Shown here piece after piece: positions 49,350-55,658 of a stretch of DNA of 55,658 bases. Under the pieces are notes generated by a model, which made no database searches, was not told the DNA's origin, and saw nothing but the letters and a program-made list of their open reading frames with translations. Origin of the DNA: a virus; IMG/VR virus record IMGVR_UViG_3300009304_000001, positions 1 through 55,658 of that record. One strand, given 5' to 3'. Both the position numbers and the translations under genes were made by a program. The number at the start of each line of letters is the position of its first letter. Position 1 is the stretch's first letter.

Positions 49350-51854
49350 ATGCCGACAGAAAAGATAAATTACACAGACCCGCTACGTGTGGGTACTGAT
49401 AAAATAAATAAAGCCATTGAAGATGTTAATACGTTTCAGAAACAAATTGACGATATCGACGTCGAAGTCGGTGAGGATGCAGTTGGCAACGAAAACTTGA
49501 AAAAGAAAGCAGTCAAGCCTGTAAACACTACCTTTTTTACGCAAACTAAAAATTTGTTTAACGGGGAGTATGACAATGTAAAATTGAGTGGCGGGGCTGA
49601 CTATCTATTCGCGTCTAAACCGGATGCATCTGCACCAGAGAGAACCGGCATAATCCCAATAAACTCCGGCACCACTTATACAGTTACAGTATTCGATGAA
49701 GAGTTATCTGATGCGCTTCGGATTGCGGGGTCATCTAATCTGCCGAGCGAAGAGGACTATAACGCTAACGGTCAGTATCTCCTTGACACTTTCGTAACAG
49801 CACAAGGCTCCACTGGTTTAAAGACACACACTTTCACGAGTTCAGCAACTGATAACTTTCTTTTTGTTTTAGTGTCAACCGAAGGAAAAGCGCCCCGTTT
49901 ACAAGTTGAAGAAGGGGGAGCCTCCTCAGAGTATAGTGATCCGTACTACTTTGACTCCAAGTACATCAAAGGTATTGGAAATTTAGAGGACGCAAACGTA
50001 TCCGATGTAAAAAACAAAGCTTTTGAAACAGTAAAAGAAAGACTTGACGACAGCGAAGAGGAGTTTGCAGATTTCGCAGATTTTAAAATAACTAATTTAA
50101 TCAAGAACGGTGACTTTAATAAAGGTGTAAACGAGTGGGTAAATTTAATGGGAGTGACGGTAGAGGACAGTAAAGCGAAAATATCTATTGCATCAGGGAT
50201 TTCTCTACAGCAACCCGTTAATTTAGTAGTTGGGCACAAATATTACGTCAGCTTGCTGCATCAAGCGGTTGCTGTCGAGCGTGGAATACACCTAACTTTA
50301 CGAAATGCATCAACGCTTATAAACCCCGCATTGCTATCTTTACCTAGCGGCTCAACGGGTGAGTCAAAGCACAGCATCATATTTGATGTTAGTGCAACCG
50401 CAACCTCTATAGGATTTTCAAGAGAGGGTACATCAACAACGGGACATCACACCGTGGATAATGTAATATTGATTGACTTAACAGAAGCTTTCGGTGCGGG
50501 TAACGAACCTAAGACTCTTGGCGTCATTGAAGACCTAGTCAATATCTACAACGGTTATTTTAACGATACTAAGACGTTGGGGAATAAGGGGTTTTCGAAT
50601 TACCTTTTAAACAGGACGCAAGATATTCAAGTTGATTCACACAAGAGTATTTATGAAGAGTTGCGAGGAAACATATATCAACGTGACTTTCGTGTGGAAA
50701 AGTTATTTAAAAGAAGTGACGCGACGGTTGCTATAGGTGATGCAACTTTAACTGACGTAACAAGTACGGAATACCTAAAAAACAACACAAGCGCTTTAAA
50801 AATGACTGTGAATAGTCCGGTTAATATAAGGTTGGATTTCCCTTTGGCGAAGCCTATTAACTTGTATAGACGGACGTTTGGTTTAAATTTCTATCTCCCG
50901 ACGGAATCAGGACTAACTCCAAGAACAGCTAAATTCAACATGTTAGCGGTTTATTTAACTACACCGGGCGGAGAGTATATCATTTATCCGGAGCAGGGAG
51001 CGCGTAGATACCCCGGGTGGAACGTAATTACTGGAAGTCCTTTTGCATCCAACTCGTCCAGTACGGCAACCGAAGAAGATTTGAAGACGGTAACTAAAAT
51101 ACGCATAAGCTTAAACGCCAACCCCGCCGTCACGGAACCCTATGATATATACTTTGACTCTTTGACGTCGTGGGACGAGATACGCACACCGACAGTCCGT
51201 TTAGAGTTTGATGATGCTTTAACTTCTGTATATCAAAATGCTTTTCCTTTAATGGCGGAAAGAGGGATGCGCGGTGCAACGCATGTAATAACAAAGAGCG
51301 TTGCGAATCCAGAGCCTCTTGTGTATGCATTGCCTAATCAACTTATGAGAATGCACGATGTCGGATGGGATATATGTTCGCATACAGTCAATCACCCCTA
51401 CCTTTCAGAAATAACGTTAGAAGAAGCTAAGTTTGAACTAGAACAATCTCAAAAGGATTTACTTAATATGGGGGTCAGAAACGGCGCTCAATTCTTTATC
51501 TCGCCTTACGGTGATAACACGATAGAGGTAGTAGAACACGCTAAAAAGTTTTACGCCAATTATCGCATGACAGGATACAGGCACGCAGGTACAGGCGTTA
51601 TGCCAGAAGACCCTTACGGAATGGATGCTATAAATGCCGGGAGTAGAGGCTTGGATGGCGTCATCTCATTAATTGATAAGGCGGTGGAGTTTGGCGGACA
51701 CTTACCTTTGATGTGGCATGGTGAAATCGGAGAAACATGGGGTGGTATCCGTTGGGAAACTGGAGAATACAAGGATATGCTCGATTATTTAATTGAGCAA
51801 AATGTAAAAGTCGTAACGTATAGTGATCAGTTTCCGGGAACGCAGATTAGGTGA
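49350..51854 (+). CDS. Tail protein with C-terminal NodB polysaccharide deacetylase
   Basis: 834 residues from ATG 49350 behind AAGGATGGTGGGTGATA. N-terminal and middle parts are strand-rich with carbohydrate-binding character (~200-390 and ~440-600, e.g. NLIKNGDFNKGVNEWVNL). Residues ~612-834 are a NodB domain: EFDDA (Asp621/622), HTVNHP (His678, His682) and FISPYG, giving the Asp-His-His metal site. It would remove acetyl groups from peptidoglycan or another glycan at the tail tip. It takes the place of the M14 gene of prophage A, between Dit and Tal. Confidence 0.8.
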   Translation: MPTEKINYTDPLRVGTDKINKAIEDVNTFQKQIDDIDVEVGEDAVGNENLKKKAVKPVNTTFFTQTKNLFNGEYDNVKLSGGADYLFASKPDASAPERTGIIPINSGTTYTVTVFDEELSDALRIAGSSNLPSEEDYNANGQYLLDTFVTAQGSTGLKTHTFTSSATDNFLFVLVSTEGKAPRLQVEEGGASSEYSDPYYFDSKYIKGIGNLEDANVSDVKNKAFETVKERLDDSEEEFADFADFKITNLIKNGDFNKGVNEWVNLMGVTVEDSKAKISIASGISLQQPVNLVVGHKYYVSLLHQAVAVERGIHLTLRNASTLINPALLSLPSGSTGESKHSIIFDVSATATSIGFSREGTSTTGHHTVDNVILIDLTEAFGAGNEPKTLGVIEDLVNIYNGYFNDTKTLGNKGFSNYLLNRTQDIQVDSHKSIYEELRGNIYQRDFRVEKLFKRSDATVAIGDATLTDVTSTEYLKNNTSALKMTVNSPVNIRLDFPLAKPINLYRRTFGLNFYLPTESGLTPRTAKFNMLAVYLTTPGGEYIIYPEQGARRYPGWNVITGSPFASNSSSTATEEDLKTVTKIRISLNANPAVTEPYDIYFDSLTSWDEIRTPTVRLEFDDALTSVYQNAFPLMAERGMRGATHVITKSVANPEPLVYALPNQLMRMHDVGWDICSHTVNHPYLSEITLEEAKFELEQSQKDLLNMGVRNGAQFFISPYGDNTIEVVEHAKKFYANYRMTGYRHAGTGVMPEDPYGMDAINAGSRGLDGVISLIDKAVEFGGHLPLMWHGEIGETWGGIRWETGEYKDMLDYLIEQNVKVVTYSDQFPGTQIR

Positions 51855-51875
51855 AATCAAATCGAGTTGAAAGTC

Positions 51876-51900
51876 GAGACCAATTGAGGTCTATTTTTTA
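51876..51900 (+). terminator. Terminator after NodB tail gene
   Basis: AGACC-AATTGA-GGTCT followed by ATTTTTT. Confidence 0.7.
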
Positions 51901-51933
51901 TGACTTAAATAAGTATTATTAGGAGGGTTGCTA

Positions 51934-52086
51934 ATGAACAAGAAACCAAACGCAGTGTCGGAAAAAGTGCTGTCTTATAAAGATCTTACGGATATGGCGA
52001 GAATCAGCATACCTATTTTCTCCATCACACACACCCATAGATGGTCTGATGGTCAAGTTATTAAGAAGGTTCATAACGTGAATTGA
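51934..52086 (+). CDS. Small unknown protein
   Basis: 50 residues, ATG behind AGGAGGGTTGCTA. Helical N-terminal half (NAVSEKVLSYKDLTDMARIS) and HTHRWSDGQ. Between the NodB gene and the antisense cargo gene. Unknown. Confidence 0.5.
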   Translation: MNKKPNAVSEKVLSYKDLTDMARISIPIFSITHTHRWSDGQVIKKVHNVN

Positions 52087-52135
52087 TTATCAGTAGGGGA
52101 AGTGGAGGGATAACGCAAAAAAAGAAAGCGAATGA

Positions 52136-53368
52136 TTAAACTACATTCGCTTTCTTTCTGTGTTTGTAAAATAAGCCGACCGCCATAATCAAAATCAAGA
52201 AAATGAAAACTCCTGCTCTTTGTCTTGTGGAGTCGCCACCGTATTCGTACCCTAAAACAGTAGCATGCACAAGTATCGGAATGATGAACACCCACATTTT
52301 CGACCTGAGTTCTTTGTCTTTAAAAAACTTAATTAAAAATAAGAGAATTGAGAAAGAAAGTAGTAAAAAGACTACTGAGTCAAAAAGCAAGATGGTGTAT
52401 GTGCTGTAATCCAAGATTACGTTCCAAGGCAACGGGGCGAAGAAGAATTTAGATAGAGTTTTACCTAGCGTTACTAATACTCCAAACTCTAGCATGCCTT
52501 TCCCGTATGCCATAGATTTATCGAAATATATGGAAACAGAAGGCATGGCGAGGATTGCAATAAAGAATAAACTAACACCGGCTATGCTTAAAAACTTAAA
52601 CAACTTGCTTGTTTTTTTACGACTGATAAAAACCATTTCAAAAAGGACGGCTAATAAGAATGCGAAACCTGCATAGATTCGAACAGTAAATAACGCGAGA
52701 CTTAGTAGTATTGCTATGTATGGCCGCTGTTTAACTCTTAAAAAGTAAATAATCAATGCGCCTAAAAAGATAACAGTAGAATCTTTTAATATGAAACTAC
52801 CAAAAAGAGTTAGATTCAAACTCAGGGAACTGAAAACCAAAGTGAAAAGTGCTATCCTTTTGCCAAAGTCCATAAGGAAGACCTTATATAAAAGCACTAT
52901 GGATATGGAAATCAAAAGGGTATTAAAAAATAATATCGATTCGGGAGTTCCGACAAGAAAATAAGGAATTAACATGGAATAATAATGCCCGACATGAAGA
53001 GTACTGGCAACGACTTGGATATTTGATATGCTGAAATCTCCAGCAGATATCAAATTATTCAAATGTAATAAGTAGTTATGGCTATCAGGAAAAATGATAA
53101 TGTCGTTTCCTAACGAATAGGCGTACAAAATAACCAGTTTCGACAAAAAAACAACAAAAGAAAAAACTTTCACCTTAACGTCTATCTTAAAATTATAAAT
53201 GAACATTAAAAATATAAGAGTCAGTGTTATTAAGAAAGTAGTTTCTCTGATCCCTGTAGTCGTGGAGGTAAAGAGAATCCACATCAAAATAGTTAAAGTA
53301 AGTACGTAAAAAAAGATAACTGCTAGGTTTAGATTTATTTTATTATTACCGCGTATGGCTTGTTGCAT
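52136..53368 (-). CDS. Multi-spanning membrane protein, cargo gene
   Basis: 410 residues from ATG 53368, chosen because AAAGGGGGTGCGGT precedes it; about ten or more transmembrane helices (ILMWILFTSTTTGI-type segments, ITLTLIFLMFIYNF, LLLSLALFTVRIYAGF). A loop NDIIIFPDSHNYLLHLNN between helices and a basic cytosolic end fit polymer-forming or glycosyl-transferring membrane enzymes of the Wzy/GT39-like class, but no motif is decisive. It lies antisense in the tail operon, between RBP and Tal, with AT-rich sequence, so it was probably acquired and may change the cell surface of the lysogen. Confidence 0.6.
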   Translation of the reverse strand: MQQAIRGNNKINLNLAVIFFYVLTLTILMWILFTSTTTGIRETTFLITLTLIFLMFIYNFKIDVKVKVFSFVVFLSKLVILYAYSLGNDIIIFPDSHNYLLHLNNLISAGDFSISNIQVVASTLHVGHYYSMLIPYFLVGTPESILFFNTLLISISIVLLYKVFLMDFGKRIALFTLVFSSLSLNLTLFGSFILKDSTVIFLGALIIYFLRVKQRPYIAILLSLALFTVRIYAGFAFLLAVLFEMVFISRKKTSKLFKFLSIAGVSLFFIAILAMPSVSIYFDKSMAYGKGMLEFGVLVTLGKTLSKFFFAPLPWNVILDYSTYTILLFDSVVFLLLSFSILLFLIKFFKDKELRSKMWVFIIPILVHATVLGYEYGGDSTRQRAGVFIFLILIMAVGLFYKHRKKANVV

Positions 53369-53506
53369 ACCGCACCCCCTTTCAACGATTATACCCGAAG
53401 GGGAAATATTAGCAATGGAGCAAAACATTTTTTGGTGGTGATTCGTCGCAGTTGGAACATAATGTTGATTAGTACAATATGCAAGTAATTTAATAATATC
53501 TAACCA

Positions 53507-53533
53507 AGAACATCCATAATGGGTGCTCTTTTT
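53507..53533 (+). terminator. Terminator before Tal
   Basis: GAACATCC-ATAAT-GGGTGCTC stem (one mismatch, one G-T pair) and TTTTT. Related in sequence to 10702-10729, at the same place relative to Tal. Confidence 0.7.
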
Positions 53534-53554
53534 GTATTGAAAGGAGTTGATAGT

Positions 53555-55658
53555 TTGCATCCTCAAGTACTAGACCTAAACAACAACTTAATTGCAATTC
53601 TAGATAAAGCACATAAAATCGGCTACACGAAAATTAAAAACAACCTGTGGACCTGTCAATTTACAATGCCGATAAACGACAAGAAAAACGAACACATTAA
53701 TCCAAAGTTTCACATTGATTTATACGACCACGACAGAAGAATTGGAAGGTTTATTGTCAATCCGAAACGCACGTTTAAAACAGAATCCACAAATGAAATC
53801 ACCTACCATTGCGAGCACGTTTTGAGTTTATTACACTCAGACGTGCTTTTTGGTTACCATCAATGGTCGAATTTTACAACAGTACGGGTGCTTACGGATT
53901 TATTTAAAGAGCAAGAAATCAAACATTGGAAACTTGGCGAGGTAGCGTTCACTCGTTATTTCCATTACGGCTGGGAAAACGATGACAGTCTTCTAAACGC
54001 TATCATGAGCGTGCCTAATTATTTCGACGTTCCATTTATGTGGACTTGGGATGATTCTTCATATCCATTTACACTTAATCTAGTTGAACCATCTAACGTG
54101 CCAGTGGATGTTATAGCAAGCGGTAAAAATCTAAAGGGAATCGAAGTAGAAGAGGACCCAACAAATATCGTGACACGAATTTATCCACTCGGGTTTGGCG
54201 AGGGAGTTAACCAGTTAAACATTAAGAAGATTAACGGCGGTAAACCCTACCTACAAGATAATGCAGCGGTTGCCGCATATGGCATTCACAAGCGTATTTG
54301 GGTGGATTTGAGATTCGAAGATGTTGAGTCTCTTAAAGCAAGTGGACAAGCGATACTCGACAAGTATAAACAACCCTTAAAATCGATTGCGATTGATTGT
54401 CGAGATTATACGTTGTTCGAGCGTAAAAGAAAACGGGAGCTTATGGCCGAGTATGATGTGGGTGACGTTTTACTCGTTCACGATCAAGACTTGAATATAA
54501 ATGAAGAAATCCGACTGGAGAAAATAGTCAAGAGTGATATTTACGGCGCACCACAAGATATTCAGTTGGAGTTAGGTCATGTATTCGATGATATTTCTAC
54601 AACGTTCACGGATATGCAAAAGAAACAATTGGTGAATGATACTTATTCGCAAGGTGCAACAAATATCGATAGCCATAGTTTTGCTGACAACTGTGATGCA
54701 AATTACCCGGCAATCATACGCTTCCCGATTCCAGACGATGTGGTCAATATTAATGAAATGTCATTAACGTTTGAGACTACCAATTATCGTGCTTATTCCA
54801 AGGCGATTGAGGGCGGTGGTGCCATTGTTAGTTCAACAGCAAGCGGTGGATCAACAACGCAAACATCTAGTGCAGGTGGAGCGACAACTCAAACATCAAG
54901 CGCAGGTGGAGCGACAACACGCACATCAAGTAGTGGAGGGGGCACTACGGCAACTAGTACAAGCGGTGGGGGTGTGGCTAAGTCTACAGCTTCTGGTGGA
55001 GGTAGTTCACAAACTTCCAGCAGTGGGGGCAGTAGTTCACCGACATCTTCGGCGGGTGGCGATCATCGTCACGTCATGTTTATGCCTTTCGGTACAGGGG
55101 AACTGGCGGCACCTGAAAGGATTCTCCAAGCGGTCGGCGGTAATATAGGTGTTAAAACAGACGCCACTTCATTGTCAACGTATGGTTCTAGTGGGAATCA
55201 CTCGCATAACGTATCAGTCCCAAGTCATACGCACAGCGTAACTATCCCGGCACATTCACATAGCTTCGATGTTCCGAATCATAGCCACGGGGTCACTATC
55301 CCGAATCATACACACGATACGGTTATACCGTCACATACACACGATACGGTCATACCATCTCACACGCATGAAACGGTCATACCTGCACATACGCACGAAA
55401 TAACGCTACCCGATCATATTCACGAAATTAAACATGGGATTTACGAATTTGGCACATTACCATCATCAGTACAAATAACAGTGGACGGTGTAGTTGTCCC
55501 ATTGACGGCTTTAAGTGGTGATCGTATTGATTTGATACCTTATCTTCAAAAGGATTCAAGCGGTAAAATTCAACGCGGAAGGTACGCTGAAATCATCGTC
55601 AAGCCTAATAATCTTGCGCGAATCAATGCGACAGTGTCCAGTAGGCTATTCATCCAGT
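53555..55658 (+). CDS. Tal / tail spike, runs off window
   Basis: At least 701 residues, TTG behind AAGGAGTTGATAG, no stop before the window end. Residues 1-~370 form a phage tail hub (CQFTMPINDKKNEHINPKFH; VIASGKNLKGIEVEEDPTN; IYPLGFGEGVN), the Tal type of phi-SPP1-like phages. From ~425 to 502 come seven Ser/Thr/Gly decads, then an HxH repeat block (residues ~549-623), then a strand-rich tail (GTLPSSVQITVDGVVVPLTA). This is a longer spike than in prophage A, without the S74 end visible so far. Confidence 0.8.
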   Translation, partial: MHPQVLDLNNNLIAILDKAHKIGYTKIKNNLWTCQFTMPINDKKNEHINPKFHIDLYDHDRRIGRFIVNPKRTFKTESTNEITYHCEHVLSLLHSDVLFGYHQWSNFTTVRVLTDLFKEQEIKHWKLGEVAFTRYFHYGWENDDSLLNAIMSVPNYFDVPFMWTWDDSSYPFTLNLVEPSNVPVDVIASGKNLKGIEVEEDPTNIVTRIYPLGFGEGVNQLNIKKINGGKPYLQDNAAVAAYGIHKRIWVDLRFEDVESLKASGQAILDKYKQPLKSIAIDCRDYTLFERKRKRELMAEYDVGDVLLVHDQDLNINEEIRLEKIVKSDIYGAPQDIQLELGHVFDDISTTFTDMQKKQLVNDTYSQGATNIDSHSFADNCDANYPAIIRFPIPDDVVNINEMSLTFETTNYRAYSKAIEGGGAIVSSTASGGSTTQTSSAGGATTQTSSAGGATTRTSSSGGGTTATSTSGGGVAKSTASGGGSSQTSSSGGSSSPTSSAGGDHRHVMFMPFGTGELAAPERILQAVGGNIGVKTDATSLSTYGSSGNHSHNVSVPSHTHSVTIPAHSHSFDVPNHSHGVTIPNHTHDTVIPSHTHDTVIPSHTHETVIPAHTHEITLPDHIHEIKHGIYEFGTLPSSVQITVDGVVVPLTALSGDRIDLIPYLQKDSSGKIQRGRYAEIIVKPNNLARINATVSSRLFIQ
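54826..55062 (+). repeat. Seven-fold Ser/Thr/Gly decad repeat in Tal
   Basis: Codons for units such as ASGGSTTQTS, SAGGATTQTS, SAGGATTRTS, SSGGGTTATS, each 10 residues. Likely a flexible or glycosylatable stalk between hub and needle. The number of units could vary by slippage. Confidence 0.75.
55199..55423 (+). repeat. Nine HxH 9-residue repeats in Tal
   Basis: HSH/HTH/HIH motifs recur at exactly 27-base spacing (first at 55199, ninth at 55415); units like HTHDTVIPS and HTHETVIPA alternate with a Pro turn. HxH motifs in the T4 gp37 tip coordinate metal along a trimer axis, so the same is likely here. Confidence 0.8.

Noticed and set aside
54826-55423. Regularly spaced DNA repeats that might suggest a CRISPR array
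   Set aside because: Units are 27-30 bases without spacers and lie in an open reading frame; they are protein repeats.

Overview
The window carries two related temperate siphophages of a low-GC Gram-positive host, lying head to tail. The host is probably a Bacillales member: Shine-Dalgarno sites are strong, TTG/GTG starts are frequent, Sigma-H-like promoters are present, and families such as A118-type holin, RinA, XhlA and the phi13 tail protein occur. I cannot name the species. No host housekeeping gene is visible. The only host-like piece is a short tract resembling the 3' end of the tmRNA gene (ssrA), which I read as the attachment core between the two prophages.

Positions 1-19.8 kb are the right part of prophage A. 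In order they hold the neck and tail genes (gp10-like, tail terminator, major tail protein, frameshifted chaperones G/GT, tape measure, Dit) and a tail protein with a zinc carboxypeptidase (M14) domain. Then come a decayed fragment, an ATP-grasp cargo gene, a Zn-ribbon cassette and a Tal/tail spike ending in an S74 chaperone domain. XhlA, holin and amidase follow. The cargo region before the att site contains a perfect 1466-bp tandem duplication and a three-gene operon: an ADP-ribosyltransferase-like toxin, a small putative antitoxin and a SecB-like chaperone. This resembles the toxin-antitoxin-chaperone (TAC) anti-phage system CmdTAC. Four single-gene cassettes of prophage A each begin with a Sigma-H-like promoter and end near a terminator.

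Positions 19.8-20.0 kb are the att region: a core flanked by paired GGCATGATT-type repeats. Prophage B follows. It has a leftward integrase and S24 repressor, a divergent promoter region with TGCACTTWAAGTGTA operators, cro, and a rightward early region (AP2-like protein, replication initiator, helicase loader, HNH, SSB, a sigma factor, many small Zn-ribbon and orphan proteins, dUTPase, RinA). Next is a roughly 700-nt stretch without a gene that folds into several perfect stems, a candidate large phage noncoding RNA of the ROOL/GOLLD type. The packaging and head genes follow (HNH, TerS, TerL, portal, protease, capsid, connectors), then a second tail module that closely resembles that of prophage A up to the tape-measure C terminus and then diverges.

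After Dit, prophage B carries a NodB polysaccharide-deacetylase tail protein where prophage A has the M14 peptidase. It also has an antisense multi-spanning membrane cargo gene where prophage A has the ATP-grasp gene. Its Tal runs off the window end and contains seven Ser/Thr/Gly decads and nine exact 9-residue HxH repeats, probably a metal-binding needle. All functional calls come from reading the sequence; no database search was run.
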